Positions 9,656 through 19,455 of a DNA stretch of 64,000 nucleotides are shown here, piece by piece (within the stretch, counting starts at the first letter, position 1; each line of letters opens with the position of its first letter). The notes under the pieces are model-generated. The model had not been told where the DNA came from, did not search any database, and was given only the letters and a program-made list of their open reading frames with translations. The translations under genes and the position numbers were made by a program. Source of the DNA: Alphaproteobacteria bacterium (GTDB lineage Bacteria; Pseudomonadota; Alphaproteobacteria; UBA9655); contig JACDGE010000001.1 in the NCBI GenBank assembly GCA_013815465.1, forward strand, positions 62,001 to 126,000, given 5' to 3'.

Positions 9656-10429
9656 ATGACTAAAATTATTGCTGTCGTTAATCAAAAAGGTGGGGTTGGT
9701 AAAACAACCACGACCATCAACCTTGCAACAGCTCTTTCAGCTTTTGGAAAAAAAGTTCTTATTATTGACTTTGATCCCCAAGGAAATGCCACAACCGGTC
9801 TAGGAAAAACAGAAAAAAAAGGAATTATGGGAAGCTACGAACTGCTTGTTGGAAAAGTAGATTTTCATCATTCTTACCAAAAAACGTCAATTCCCCACCT
9901 GTATTTAATGCCTGCAAGCGTGGATCTTTCAGGCGCGGAGATTGAGCTCGTGCATCTACCCAATAGGGAAAAGTATCTTTCTCAGTTCCTTAAGGACGTA
10001 ATTTTTTTTGATTACATTTTTATTGATTGTCCCCCTTCCCTTGGCCTGTTAACTTTAAATGCTCTTGTGGCTTCTGATCGGGTTCTGGTCCCCTTACAAT
10101 GTGAGTTCTATGCCTTGGAAGGACTGAGTCAAATTCTTTTTACACTTTCTCGCGTTCGTAAAACCCTGAATCCCACTCTTGAGCTTCAAGGGATTCTTCT
10201 AACAATGTTCGATAACCGTAGTAATCTAAGTACGCAAGTGGCAAACGATGTGCGTCATCATCTTAAAGAAAAGGTGTATAAAACCCAAATCCCAAGAAAC
10301 GTTCGGATTGCGGAAGCCCCCTCTTTTGGAAAGCCGGCCGTTGTTTATGATTTGCATTGTCAGGGCTCACAAGCATATATTCAACTGGCAAAAGAAATTT
10401 TATTTCAAGAAGGGGAGTTAGCCGCATGA
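9656..10429 (+). CDS. parA: Chromosome-partitioning ATPase ParA (Soj)
   Basis: A deviant-Walker ATPase of 257 aa that binds DNA non-specifically and moves ParB-parS complexes. The P-loop NQKGGVGKTTTTINLA is at residues 8-23, the DFDPQGNATTGLG switch follows near 38-50, and IDCPPSLGLLTLNAL lies near 122-136. It is downstream of rsmG by 6 bp and overlaps parB by 4 bp (ATGA), giving a coupled parAB pair. It is chromosomal rather than plasmid type, judging by length and neighbours. Confidence 0.97.
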   Translation: MTKIIAVVNQKGGVGKTTTTINLATALSAFGKKVLIIDFDPQGNATTGLGKTEKKGIMGSYELLVGKVDFHHSYQKTSIPHLYLMPASVDLSGAEIELVHLPNREKYLSQFLKDVIFFDYIFIDCPPSLGLLTLNALVASDRVLVPLQCEFYALEGLSQILFTLSRVRKTLNPTLELQGILLTMFDNRSNLSTQVANDVRHHLKEKVYKTQIPRNVRIAEAPSFGKPAVVYDLHCQGSQAYIQLAKEILFQEGELAA

Positions 10430-11325
10430 ATGACACCAGAAAACAAGTTTTAGGGAGAGGTCTCTCTTCTCTTTTAGGAGCTTCCTCCGAGGAAGAGAAT
10501 ACAATTAATCAATCTCCACCCTTAGAAGTTCCCATCCGCAAGCTTGAAGCGGGATTGAACCAGCCTCGTCGTACTTTTCCTGAAGTGGAGCTGAAGGATT
10601 TATCGCTTTCAATTAAAGACAAGGGGGTTCTTCAACCCATTTTAGTACGTATGCACCCTCGGATTGCGGGACAGTATGAGATCATCGCTGGTGAACGCCG
10701 GTGGAGGGCCGCAGAGCTTGCAAATCTTAAGACAGTTCCAGTCATTGTCCGTGAATTTTCTGATGCAGAAGCCCTTGAAGTGGGGCTTTTAGAAAATCTT
10801 CAACGACAAGATTTGGATCCCATTGATGAAGCATATGGATATCATCGTTTAGCAGAAGAGTTTAGCCATACTCAAGAGACCATTTCTCGTATAGTCGGTA
10901 GAAGCCGGAGTCACATTGCTAATACTTTAAGGCTTTTGACCTTAACTGAGAAAATAAAAAATTATTTAAAAAATGGACAGCTTTCAGCAGGTCATGGAAG
11001 GGCACTCATTGGGTGTGAAAACCCTGATCTTCTCGCTGAAATGATTATTGAAAGAAACCTGAATGTGCGCCAAGCTGAAACCCTCGCCAAACATGGTTTT
11101 TCGAAAACTGAGGGAGATTCAATACCAAAAGCTTCTGATCCTGAAAAGGAAATAATCCGCCAACAAATAAACGATATATTAGGCATTCCTGTTGATCTCA
11201 CGCTCAAAGGTTTGGGAGGGAAAATTGTCATTCATTTCAAAAATCCCAATGAATTAGATCAAATTATGAAAAGACTTAACTCTATTTCGGGTGAAGGATT
11301 GTATCCTTCAGTGTTCTTGAACTGA
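10426..11325 (+). CDS. parB: Chromosome-partitioning protein ParB (Spo0J)
   Basis: A CTP-dependent DNA clamp that loads at parS (299 aa). The start ATG at 10426 overlaps the parA stop and gives the typical RKQVLGRGLSSLLGA N-terminus; an upstream in-frame extension would lie within parA. The ParB/Srx nucleotide-binding domain holds IIAGERRWRAAELA (near residues 86-99) and the NLQRQDLDPIDEAYGY block. The helix-turn-helix parS reader (HTQETISRIVGRSRSHIANTL) lies near 147-167. The C-terminal dimer domain ends in MKRLNSISGEGL. Three cognate sites lie within 2.4 kb. Confidence 0.97.
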   Translation: MNDTRKQVLGRGLSSLLGASSEEENTINQSPPLEVPIRKLEAGLNQPRRTFPEVELKDLSLSIKDKGVLQPILVRMHPRIAGQYEIIAGERRWRAAELANLKTVPVIVREFSDAEALEVGLLENLQRQDLDPIDEAYGYHRLAEEFSHTQETISRIVGRSRSHIANTLRLLTLTEKIKNYLKNGQLSAGHGRALIGCENPDLLAEMIIERNLNVRQAETLAKHGFSKTEGDSIPKASDPEKEIIRQQINDILGIPVDLTLKGLGGKIVIHFKNPNELDQIMKRLNSISGEGLYPSVFLN

Positions 11326-11711
11326 GAAGTAATATTTTAATTCGAGATGTTAGAAGCTATGGGATCGGTCATCCGGGGTTATCACTATAGAACTTGAGTA
11401 ATGATCCCCCCCTGGCACATTGTTTCACGTGAAACAATTTGGAATTGAATCTCAGCGGGGGGTTCAGTAAGGCCTCTAAATGAACTTAACATTAATATAT
11501 TAATTCTCTTTAATTTTAGGTCCTGAAGAAGTCTATGGATGTTGGGGGCTGGTGCAGGATGAGCATGGTTCGTGGCGAGAGTGGCAGTCCAAATAGCGGG
11601 GGAGGTATTGATTACTTTGCCATTTTAAGTTCCTTCCCGTTTTTTTACCCCTCGCAGGGATGGATGGACGCACCACCTTTAGATAGTGATGCCTTCGTCA
11701 ATAATATAGCC
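11326..11711. other. 386-bp gap after parB, with a parS site
   Basis: No supported gene. It holds the parS copy at 11421-11436. A small + strand frame (11535-11747) overlaps the end of the next gene and has no ribosome binding site, so I do not call it. Confidence 0.55.
11421..11436. promoter_or_regulatory. parS site downstream of parB
   Basis: Perfect TGTTTCACGTGAAACA about 100 bp after the parB stop, in non-coding DNA. Confidence 0.95.
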
Positions 11712-14162
11712 CTACTTTTTCCCAATTTTATAGATTTGTTCCTCTAAACCCTCATGGCATTTGCCTACAAACCAGAGAAAGTGCTCTACATTTTCCGGTT
11801 TTTTAAACCATAACTTGTCTGAACCATCATGGGCGTGGAGGGTTAAATGAACATTTGGATCAATGTTGTGCGTGGCACTGATGGTATTTCCCTCCCAAAC
11901 CCAAGTTATATGTGGCAACCCATTGAGCGTGCTAGTAATTGTTGCCTCCGTTAATTTAACATCTGACTTATTATGAGCGTGCTGAAGGGCACGGACCAAT
12001 TTTGAAAAAGGTGTCTTTTCTTTAGACGTAGATACAGACTCCTCTGAATGAGATATCTGTTCTTCAGACTTTGACTGACTTGGTGAAGTTTTAGCTTTAG
12101 ATATTGATTGATTCAACTTTTCTTCAGAAGCTTTCTTCTGTTTTTTCTTAGATGTGAGAAATGTTTTTAAACTCATTTTTGTGGAAGGGGTTTTGTTTTT
12201 CTTTAATGTAATTGAGCTTTTTTCATTTGATGTTGCTACTAAAGTTTTGGGAGATGAGGAGATTTGAGTCAGGGACAAGGTCCTTTTCATTGGTTTTCTT
12301 CCTGTGCTAACAAGGGGTTCTTCAGAAGGTTTAGCGGTTGTTGGCCAGTTAGCAAGAGATTGGGTTCTTTTCAGGGTTCTATGGCTTTTAATTAAATCTT
12401 CGGGCCCAGCATGGCTTTCTTCTTGTGATTGGTTGGGTGCTTGATCAGAGACTGCGTGATGAATGATAGGAAGAAGCTCTTTTTTCTTGTCTTTTGTTCT
12501 ATGTTCATTCAGTCCACCCGGTAAAGGCTCGAAAATCTTTGACATCTCAATTTGTTCTTCAATTTTTTGTGGAACTGTACTCACGCTGGAGATGGATATT
12601 AGTTCTTGAATGGCTTCCTTTGATGAAGAGATATGCTGCAATTCAATAATCTTTTCAGTTTTTGCTTCTGGCGAGGAGGTTGAAACAGTGAGAATAGGGT
12701 TGCTTGTTTCAATAAAGTTCTTTTTATTGGAGAGAGAAGAATATTTTTCTTGAGAAGAGAGAATAACAGATGCAGATCCTTGGATATTCCCAGTTGGGGC
12801 AACACCCTTTGAAATTATATTTTCATTGTTCGTCGTCATATTTTGAGGAGGGGATGTCTGACTGCTCGTCTCATGCTTCAGATGCGTTTTTAAAGACCTT
12901 GTAGTATCTCGTAAGCTTGTAAAGCCTCGATACTGATAAGCTATGCAGTAAAAGAGATCGGTTGATAAAATCCCTCGGTGTAATTCAGAATCTTTATAAC
13001 CAGCTGATTTTTTTATTTTCTCTACTGCTTTGAGCGCCTCTGGATTTCCCAGTTCAGCTGCTGAGCTCAACACGACCACAATATTAGTAATATCTTTATG
13101 ATGAGGAGAGAACTCTTTTACTTTAGAGGCTTTCCCCAACATTATACAATAAGCTTGATAGCGCTTTGAACCTTGTTCGGTATCCAATTCTTTTAATATT
13201 TTTCCATGGTCACTTACATTCACTTTTTTCGGCGTTTTGTAACCCTTTGATTGTCTGAGCGCGGCTAACTTTTCTTTTGCTTCTTCATTGCAATCTTTGG
13301 CTTCAAGCAAAAGTTCTATGGCTTTATGAGGGGAGTTTTTCCACAGTTGGAGGGCCTCATTATATGCTTTATTTCCTTTTTCTTGCTTAAAACTACCCAT
13401 AACATTGTGTAGCGCTTCTAACTGGGTCGGCGATTTCTGAGATTTTGTTAGCTTTTCAATATATTTCTCAATCCAACTCAGCGCTCCTGTAGAGTCAAAT
13501 AAAACCTTAGTGAAGAGCGCGCGAGCCTGCTCGTCCTTAGCTTCCACAAGGGGGATAAGAAAAGTATAGTACGGGAGGTATTTTGTTTTATTATCCATTT
13601 TTCCATCGATTATTGTGCATAATCTTGAGTAAGAAGAACCGCAGTCTGCTTTGGCGCTCATCATAGAACACCATATGGCCTGATCCATATATTTTTTCTT
13701 TAGATCGAGATCATTCTTTTGATACCCAACTCTCCAATATCTCGCACTAAGGGCTTCAAGCGTCCTCACGTCAAGTTGAGAGTTAATTTTTTTATCTGAT
13801 TTATCAAGAAAAAATAGGGCTTCGAGGAAGTCTGTCTCAAGCTTTATTCTTTTTTCTTGACCTTCTATTGTTGAAGAGCACGCCCCTTTCATCTCGTCAA
13901 ACTTCTCTTCGTAAAGTTTTATTTTATTAGGATTACATTTAAAGACACACGAAAGAAAAAGAGGTGGATTGTCACATTGACGCATAAGAAGGGAAATCGC
14001 TGAAAATTCCTTAACCGAGCCATGCTCCAAACTTTCTTCTGGTTGTCGTTGGCAGGAGGATTTGGACAAGTCTTCTCCAATGGAGTCCATAGCTAGACAA
14101 GCGGTGGAAGACATGGACGCGCAAAGAACAAAAATATATTTTTTCAATAAACACTTAAACAT
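11712..14162 (-). CDS. Large secreted Ser/Lys-rich protein, unknown
   Basis: I do not recognise this 816-residue protein. A signal peptide (MFKCLLKKYIFVLCASMSST, ending ACLA before MDS) is clear. Residues about 60-420 are alpha-helical with alternating hydrophobic positions, suggesting solenoid (TPR/Sel1-like) repeats, but no canonical repeat is certain. Residues about 440-720 are a low-complexity Ser/Thr/Lys/Glu linker with many S-x-E/K pairs. The last 100 residues look folded (LPHITWVWEGNTISATHNID, then HDGSDKLWFKKPENVEHFL). This exported multi-part layout is typical of host-interaction proteins, but that is inference. The upstream region is AT-rich, like that of other secreted genes here. 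Confidence 0.78.
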   Translation of the reverse strand: MFKCLLKKYIFVLCASMSSTACLAMDSIGEDLSKSSCQRQPEESLEHGSVKEFSAISLLMRQCDNPPLFLSCVFKCNPNKIKLYEEKFDEMKGACSSTIEGQEKRIKLETDFLEALFFLDKSDKKINSQLDVRTLEALSARYWRVGYQKNDLDLKKKYMDQAIWCSMMSAKADCGSSYSRLCTIIDGKMDNKTKYLPYYTFLIPLVEAKDEQARALFTKVLFDSTGALSWIEKYIEKLTKSQKSPTQLEALHNVMGSFKQEKGNKAYNEALQLWKNSPHKAIELLLEAKDCNEEAKEKLAALRQSKGYKTPKKVNVSDHGKILKELDTEQGSKRYQAYCIMLGKASKVKEFSPHHKDITNIVVVLSSAAELGNPEALKAVEKIKKSAGYKDSELHRGILSTDLFYCIAYQYRGFTSLRDTTRSLKTHLKHETSSQTSPPQNMTTNNENIISKGVAPTGNIQGSASVILSSQEKYSSLSNKKNFIETSNPILTVSTSSPEAKTEKIIELQHISSSKEAIQELISISSVSTVPQKIEEQIEMSKIFEPLPGGLNEHRTKDKKKELLPIIHHAVSDQAPNQSQEESHAGPEDLIKSHRTLKRTQSLANWPTTAKPSEEPLVSTGRKPMKRTLSLTQISSSPKTLVATSNEKSSITLKKNKTPSTKMSLKTFLTSKKKQKKASEEKLNQSISKAKTSPSQSKSEEQISHSEESVSTSKEKTPFSKLVRALQHAHNKSDVKLTEATITSTLNGLPHITWVWEGNTISATHNIDPNVHLTLHAHDGSDKLWFKKPENVEHFLWFVGKCHEGLEEQIYKIGKK

Positions 14163-14252
14163 TTTAAAACCTCATAATGGGTAACACACATAAAAACTGA
14201 GTTAAGGTACTATAATTAAATTTTTATTACAAGTTTTCCGTTTGATTATTGT

Positions 14253-15185
14253 CTAAGCAGTCGATTTCATTATTCTTTTCATGAGTTCCTGGCTCAATTG
14301 TGAGAGTGAAAGCCTTTCATACTTTACTTTGTACTCAAGCTGTAAGAGGGACTCTAATAAAGCTTTAATTTGCTCTATAGACCACTTGGAAAGGGCCGCT
14401 TGATAAATAGGTTGATCCTTGAAAAAAATGGGTGGGGTTAATTTCATCCACGTAATTGCGTCCGGCTTATTTTTATAGGGCATCAATTCATGGAGGGTTT
14501 GAAAAGAACGCTGGAGACTTCTTAACACAAGGATTAAGTCAGTGGCGCTGATGGTGGCTAATGACGTTGATATGGTTTTTAGATTCTTTAAAAGAAAGGG
14601 GTGAATCAGCGCTTGAAGGTCATCAGATGGGGTGGAAGACTCTAAAAAAGAAGCGTAAGCCGATTCGGGGACATCTCCGTAGAGCTTAATTTTTTCAAAT
14701 GCAGCTAAAAGCCCCATATAATCGTTCTGGTAGGCCTTAAAGAGGAGGCCTTTAAACGGTATAGCAAGATTCAAATCCCCCGCTAAAAACTCAAATTCTG
14801 CGGTCATTAGAGGGGAGGCATAAGCCGCCATCGCCAGCGATACGGGGGAGGCGGAAAAGTGCGTGACGAGTTTGGATTGGGCGCGGGCCTTTTCAGAGGT
14901 AAAAATGAAGGTGCCCTCTTCCAGTTGATCGAGGTGCGTCAGGATTTTATCGGTCACATTCGAGACAAGGTACAGGGGGTTATCTTGAGGGGTTTCAAAA
15001 AGAGAGGGCTGGGAGAAGGAATGGGTTAAGAGTTCCTTCTCTGTTTTTATATCAAGTGAAGAAGAAGTTTTTCGGGCCAAAAATAAAATAATTCGATCAA
15101 AAACGGTGAGGTCATTTCCGTAGATGAAAAAATATCTATACTTTTCAATAGGTGTTTTAAAAAGAGAAGAAAAATTAGCTTTCAT
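14253..15185 (-). CDS. holA: DNA polymerase III delta subunit HolA
   Basis: The clamp-loader delta subunit (310 aa) opens the beta sliding clamp. Sequence conservation is low, but the fold pattern and context fit: an N-terminal YFFIYGNDLTVFDRI start, then a C-terminal collar helix region (SATDLILVLRSLQRSFQTLHELM). The order leuS, lptE, holA on one strand is the usual alphaproteobacterial arrangement and is the strongest support. It is separated from lptE by a 190-bp gap filled with a palindromic repeat. Confidence 0.85.
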   Translation of the reverse strand: MKANFSSLFKTPIEKYRYFFIYGNDLTVFDRIILFLARKTSSSLDIKTEKELLTHSFSQPSLFETPQDNPLYLVSNVTDKILTHLDQLEEGTFIFTSEKARAQSKLVTHFSASPVSLAMAAYASPLMTAEFEFLAGDLNLAIPFKGLLFKAYQNDYMGLLAAFEKIKLYGDVPESAYASFLESSTPSDDLQALIHPFLLKNLKTISTSLATISATDLILVLRSLQRSFQTLHELMPYKNKPDAITWMKLTPPIFFKDQPIYQAALSKWSIEQIKALLESLLQLEYKVKYERLSLSQLSQELMKRIMKSTA

Positions 15186-15231
15186 TGAGGTTGTTCACTT
15201 CTTGCGTTTCGAGGTTATTCGTAGTCCAGTA

Positions 15232-15367
15232 GCGTCATCCCGGAATTTAGGAAAGCTTGGTGACCCCTGCGAAAGCAGGGGGAGCCTTAACTTTTCTTAA
15301 TATCCGGGCCCCAGAAAAGGCTCGATTCCAAGACTGGCCTCGATCCCCTCCTTCGCGGGGATGACGC
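15232..15367. repeat. Dispersed palindromic element (136 bp)
   Basis: It starts with GCGTCATCCCGGAATTTAGG and ends with GGGGATGACGC, with inner hairpins (CCCCTGCGAAAGCAGGGG; TTCTTAATATCCGGG). It fills the holA-lptE gap. The same modules recur at 21.6, 23.0, 43.6 and 62.4 kb. Confidence 0.85.
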
Positions 15368-15377
15368 TCGTGATGCG

Positions 15378-15887
15378 TCACTCCTCGCACTTCGAATCAA
15401 TAAATGTAATAAGCAGCATAGAAATCTTTTCAGCCAAAAGACGAAGAGCTTCCTTCGCCGCATATTCTTGAGCCGTCAAATCGGAAAAATAATTTTGACT
15501 TAGGACGGCGAAAGAATTTATAGCTTTGGTTGTATGTGTGTAAACAACCTTATTTGTTTTACAATCTCTTAGGACCAGGATAGCTGTCACCGTCGCATTT
15601 TTTCGGCTTGCTGTTTCATCTCTGTTTACACCAATATCTGTGATGGCTTCCGTTAAAGAAATTTCAAGAATATATTGCGGACATGGAGGAGCACCTTCTG
15701 GTGTTAAAATGTCCACTAGATAATTTCTTAGAATTTGTCCATCCCGGTCTTGAATCGTCGCAATTTTGACGGGAACAGCTACACGGGATGACCCTCTGAT
15801 GGGCACATGGAGAGGGTGAAAGCCACAGCTTGTTACGCAGCAGCACAAGCATAATAGAGTGACGATCCTAAAGAACAACATTTGCAA
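15378..15887 (-). CDS. lptE: LPS-assembly lipoprotein LptE
   Basis: The outer-membrane partner of LptD in LPS insertion (169 aa). The signal peptide ends in a VTSC lipobox with the acylated Cys at residue 21, followed by the typical CGFHPLHVP start of mature LptE. A beta-sheet/helix pattern follows, with [20 protein letters not shown] in mid-protein as in this family. The first 20 bases overlap the 3' end of leuS, so it is coupled to leuS translation. An alternative start two codons later (15881) is possible. The protein supports the presence of LPS, consistent with kdsB at 49.6 kb. Confidence 0.9.
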   Translation of the reverse strand: MQMLFFRIVTLLCLCCCVTSCGFHPLHVPIRGSSRVAVPVKIATIQDRDGQILRNYLVDILTPEGAPPCPQYILEISLTEAITDIGVNRDETASRKNATVTAILVLRDCKTNKVVYTHTTKAINSFAVLSQNYFSDLTAQEYAAKEALRLLAEKISMLLITFIDSKCEE

Positions 15888-18408
15888 TCCTTCCTGGGAT
15901 ATATATGAATTTTTTAACGATCTTATCTTGAACCTGTGCTTTCACAAATGGCAAGTCTAAAACAAGATTCTTGACGTTTTCTTCGCTCAGATCGGGGGAG
16001 ATTTCGATCGTGCCCCTCAGCTTTCCATTGACTTGAATCGCAAGCTTTATGCTCTCTTCTCTTAAGAGGTCCGGATCTGGCTTTGGCCAGGATGCCTCAT
16101 AAACAAACATTTCATGGCCTAGTGCCGCCCAGAGTGTTTCTGCCAAATGAGGAACGGCTGGGGCCATAAGAAGAACAAGAGCATGGAGCGCCTCATGAAG
16201 AGCCCATAATTCTGAAGGTTCCCGAGGAGAAAAATCTTCTATGGCATTGGTAAATTCTCGGAGACGGGCGATATAGCGATTAAGGTGGAAACGCTCAATA
16301 TCTTCACTCACATGAAAGATGGTTTTATGGGTGCACTTCCGAAGTTCTATAGCATTGTCCGTAAACTCCAGCGGAACATCTGCCAACTTTATTGCTTTTA
16401 TCATTGACACATGGGAGGAAACAAGACGCCACACCTTATTTAAATAGCGCCAACTTCCTTCAATACCAGCGTCAGTCCATTCAATATCACGTTCAGGTGG
16501 GCTATCGGATAGCATAAAAAGCCTGAGGGTATCCGCTCCATACTCTTCTACCATTTTGTTTGCGGGAATGGCATTAGATTTAGATTTACTCATTTTTTCA
16601 GAGCGACCCACTTTTATGGGGGTACCGTCAGTGATTTTGAAGAACTGTCCGTCTCGTTTTTCGATTTCATGGGGGTAGACCCATGCTCCGGCTTCATCAC
16701 GATATGTTTCATGGCAAACCATACCTTGAGTCAGAAGATTTTTGAAAGGTTCAGAAATGGTCCAATAGCCACATTTCGCCAAGGCTTTTGTGAAAAAGCG
16801 CGCATAAAGAAGATGAAGAATAGCGTGCTCAATTCCCCCAATATATTGATCGACGGGTAACCAAAATTCTGATTTTTCCTTGTCAATGGGTTGAGGAAAA
16901 TTCGGAGCACAATAGCGAATAAAATACCAAGAAGAATCAACAAAGGTGTCAAAGGTATCTGTTTCCCGCACTGCGGCTTCACCGCACTTAGGGCAATTCA
17001 CATGTTTCCAAGTGGGATGATTATCTAAGGGATTTCCTGGTTGATCAAAGCTGACATCATCTGGTAACTTTACCGGGAGTTGGTTCTCGGGCACAGGTAC
17101 AATGCCGCATATTGGACAATGAATTATGGGAATAGGACATCCCCAGTACCGTTGGCGAGAAACACCCCAATCCCGGAGCTTATAATTGGTTTCCCGCACG
17201 CCGATCTTTTTTTCTACAAGACGGCGGATGACTTCTTCATTTGCTTCTTTTACCGACAGCCCATCTAAAAAGTCAGAGTTTATAAGAGTCCCTTCTCCTT
17301 CATAGGGAAGAGAGACCTCCTCCGGCCCTTCAACAACAGGAAGAATGGGAAGCTTATATTTTTCAGCAAATTCGTAGTCTCTTTCATCATGGGCCGGACA
17401 CCCAAAAATAACCCCAGTGCCATAATCCATCAGCACGAAATTTGCCACATAAAGAGGAAGGACTTTATCTTTTAAAAAGGGATGTTGAAGCGTTAAGCCT
17501 GTGTTAAACCCTTTTTTTTCCGCCGTATCGATATCTTTTTGGCTTGTCCCTCGCGCCCTGCATTCTGCCATAAATGTTTGAAGAGCAGGTAGTGATGTCG
17601 CCAGCTTTTCTACAAAGGGATGATCAGGGGAAATTCCAAGAAAAGTAGCACCAAAAAGCGTACCTGGTTGAGTTGAAAAAGTCTCTAATCCCTCCTCATT
17701 TTCAAGAAAGGAAAATCGAATGCGCACCCCCGTTGATCGTCCGATCCAATTTTTTTGCATGGTTTTGACTTGTACCGGCCAATTACCTAAATGGGCGAGA
17801 TCATCAAGGAGTTCTGGGGCAAAATCCGTAATTTTAAAGAACCATTGGGAAAGTTTGCGTTGTTCAATAAGAGCACCTGACCTCCAACCTTTTCCGTCAA
17901 TAACTTGTTCGTTGGCGAGAACCGATCCCTCTATAGGATCCCAGTTGACAAAAGATTCTTTTCGATAAGCAATTCCTGCTTTCAAAAAGTCTAAAAAGAT
18001 CTTTTGTTCTTGACCATAATACTCAGGAGAACAGGTCGCAATCTCTCGTTTCCAATCATAGGAAATTCCTAAAGACTTGATCTCTTGCTTCATATGTTGA
18101 ATGTTTTCAAGGGTCCACGTTTTAGGATGAACGTTATTCTTGATCGCTGCGTTTTCCGCAGGTAAGCCAAAAGCGTCCCACCCCATGGGATGAAGAACAG
18201 AATAACCACAGGCATGTTTGTATCGTGCAATCACATCCCCAATTGTATAATTACGGACATGCCCCATATGAAGGCGACCAGAGGGGTAGGGAAGCATCTC
18301 TAAAACATAGTATTTAGGTTTATTTTCTTTTGTCTCATAGATCGCGTGCTGATCCCAGGCTTTCTGCCATTTTTCTTCATTTTCTCGAAAATTGTATCTT
18401 GTGTCCAT
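15868..18408 (-). CDS. leuS: Leucyl-tRNA synthetase
   Basis: A class I synthetase that charges tRNA-Leu (846 aa from the chosen start). The ATG at 18408 gives the normal [18 protein letters not shown] beginning; the upstream in-frame extension would run into the neighbouring gene. The HIGH-type motif appears as [15 protein letters not shown] near residues 40-54. The CP1 editing domain is present, including the [15 protein letters not shown] block. The KMSKS motif is in [15 protein letters not shown], and the anticodon-binding and C-terminal domains follow. The upstream DUF3576 lipoprotein gene stops 10 bp before this start, and lptE overlaps the 3' end. Confidence 0.97.
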   Translation of the reverse strand: MDTRYNFRENEEKWQKAWDQHAIYETKENKPKYYVLEMLPYPSGRLHMGHVRNYTIGDVIARYKHACGYSVLHPMGWDAFGLPAENAAIKNNVHPKTWTLENIQHMKQEIKSLGISYDWKREIATCSPEYYGQEQKIFLDFLKAGIAYRKESFVNWDPIEGSVLANEQVIDGKGWRSGALIEQRKLSQWFFKITDFAPELLDDLAHLGNWPVQVKTMQKNWIGRSTGVRIRFSFLENEEGLETFSTQPGTLFGATFLGISPDHPFVEKLATSLPALQTFMAECRARGTSQKDIDTAEKKGFNTGLTLQHPFLKDKVLPLYVANFVLMDYGTGVIFGCPAHDERDYEFAEKYKLPILPVVEGPEEVSLPYEGEGTLINSDFLDGLSVKEANEEVIRRLVEKKIGVRETNYKLRDWGVSRQRYWGCPIPIIHCPICGIVPVPENQLPVKLPDDVSFDQPGNPLDNHPTWKHVNCPKCGEAAVRETDTFDTFVDSSWYFIRYCAPNFPQPIDKEKSEFWLPVDQYIGGIEHAILHLLYARFFTKALAKCGYWTISEPFKNLLTQGMVCHETYRDEAGAWVYPHEIEKRDGQFFKITDGTPIKVGRSEKMSKSKSNAIPANKMVEEYGADTLRLFMLSDSPPERDIEWTDAGIEGSWRYLNKVWRLVSSHVSMIKAIKLADVPLEFTDNAIELRKCTHKTIFHVSEDIERFHLNRYIARLREFTNAIEDFSPREPSELWALHEALHALVLLMAPAVPHLAETLWAALGHEMFVYEASWPKPDPDLLREESIKLAIQVNGKLRGTIEISPDLSEENVKNLVLDLPFVKAQVQDKIVKKFIYIPGRIANVVL

Positions 18409-18418
18409 GGCTATTATA

Positions 18419-18925
18419 CTACTTTTCTGTACGGTAATGGCGAGCTCGGCTGAGGATCGCATTTTCGAGGTCTCTCACAGTTTGTGGGTCAACGGACTGG
18501 TCCCTCCACTGACCAGCTTTATTCTGTTCTTGACGGAAAAGGCTAACTTTTAAGCCATCGGAACGGAGCTGACGATCCAGAATAAAAATGTTTATTTTTA
18601 ACCGCTCATGGGGACTTTCAGGGGGAGAATACCAATCAGTCATGATAACCCCCCCAAAAGGATCAGCAGAAGCCAGAGGCATAAAGGAAATTGTATCAAG
18701 GCTTGCGCGCCATAAATGAGTGTTAACCCCCAAGACCGTATCCTCTACCTCTCGCTTTTTGGTGCCGCCAAAGGTTAGGACATCATTTCCTAAAAATTTT
18801 CCGAGTCCTTGATCACGGCGGTCTTCCGTTGTTTCCGTTCGCATCTCTGGTTTTATGAACTCAGATTCACACCCCGATAGGCTGAGGGCGAAGGTTAAGA
18901 TTAGGATTGGAAATAATGACCGCAT
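18419..18925 (-). CDS. DUF3576 lipoprotein
   Basis: A 168-residue lipoprotein of the DUF3576 type that commonly sits upstream of leuS in alphaproteobacteria. The signal ends in the lipobox LSGC with Cys at residue 19. The conserved middle reads [20 protein letters not shown] and [13 protein letters not shown], and the C-terminus has [12 protein letters not shown]. The function is not known to me; membrane location is inferred from the lipobox. It leads the leuS-lptE-holA set. Confidence 0.88.
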   Translation of the reverse strand: MRSLFPILILTFALSLSGCESEFIKPEMRTETTEDRRDQGLGKFLGNDVLTFGGTKKREVEDTVLGVNTHLWRASLDTISFMPLASADPFGGVIMTDWYSPPESPHERLKINIFILDRQLRSDGLKVSLFRQEQNKAGQWRDQSVDPQTVRDLENAILSRARHYRTEK

Positions 18926-19111
18926 ATGAATTTACCTCTACTCAAGAAAGTTCTTATCATATGCCCTTTGAGGGGGGAGACGTCAAGGGGATAATCCAGT
19001 CATGAGTCTACCGTAATCGGGGTTAAAGTCGTCTTTTAGGGTGGTGAAAAGCTTAAAATTTTTCTAAACTTTTTTCTTGACTCGGAAAAAAAGGGGGTAA
19101 AGATGGCAAAA

Positions 19112-19132
19112 GCTACCCTGAGTTGGGGTAGC
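19112..19132 (+). other. Leader hairpin before a small ORF
   Basis: GCTACCC and GGGTAGC pair around a TGAGTTG loop, 70 bp upstream of the small gene at 19202. There is no T-run. It may be an mRNA leader structure. Confidence 0.35.
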
Positions 19133-19201
19133 CGTAAGGCAAAGATGCAACGAACATCTTTCCCTACTCATCACAACAGATCTTACAAAGGAGATCATAT
19201 T

Positions 19202-19378
19202 ATGACTAACTACAAGTTAGCCTACATCGAGCATGCTATTCAACTTTTAATCTGCAAACTTGAAAATGTCCAAGCTCAGACTGGATATGTTTGGCGCGAG
19301 CTGGACAGCATTCAGGCTGATTTGTATGCACTTTCAAAAGCGTATGGAGACTGGATTGTAGAGAATAAGGCTCTTTGA
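19202..19378 (+). CDS. Small protein of unknown function (58 aa)
   Basis: The start ATG at 19202 has an excellent ribosome binding site (AAAGGAGATC, 7-8 nt spacing), which argues for translation. An upstream in-frame ATG at 19103 would add 33 residues overlapping the leader hairpin and is less likely. The predicted product is one amphipathic helix-rich chain (YKLAYIEHAIQLLICKLENV) without signal peptide or known motif. It stands alone between DUF3576 (divergent) and the porin (convergent), whose shared 3' gap holds a strong palindrome. I do not recognise a family. Confidence 0.6.
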   Translation: MTNYKLAYIEHAIQLLICKLENVQAQTGYVWRELDSIQADLYALSKAYGDWIVENKAL

Positions 19379-19402
19379 GATTTTTGGGGGGCGCTCACAA
19401 AG

Positions 19403-19447
19403 GCGTCATCCCCGTGTTCCCCGCTTTTGCGGGGACGGGGATGACGC
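19403..19447. repeat. Palindromic element, minimal 45-bp form
   Basis: Twelve-base arms GCGTCATCCCCG / CGGGGATGACGC enclose a second hairpin CCCCGC-TTTT-GCGGGG. It is the shortest complete copy of the family. It lies between two convergent genes, so it could help end both transcripts, although there is no T-run. Confidence 0.85.
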
Positions 19448-19455
19448 TATTTAGT

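Noticed and set aside
11535-11747. + strand frame overlapping the end of the 816-aa gene
   Set aside because: No ribosome binding site and overlaps an established coding region; codon pattern unlike a gene.
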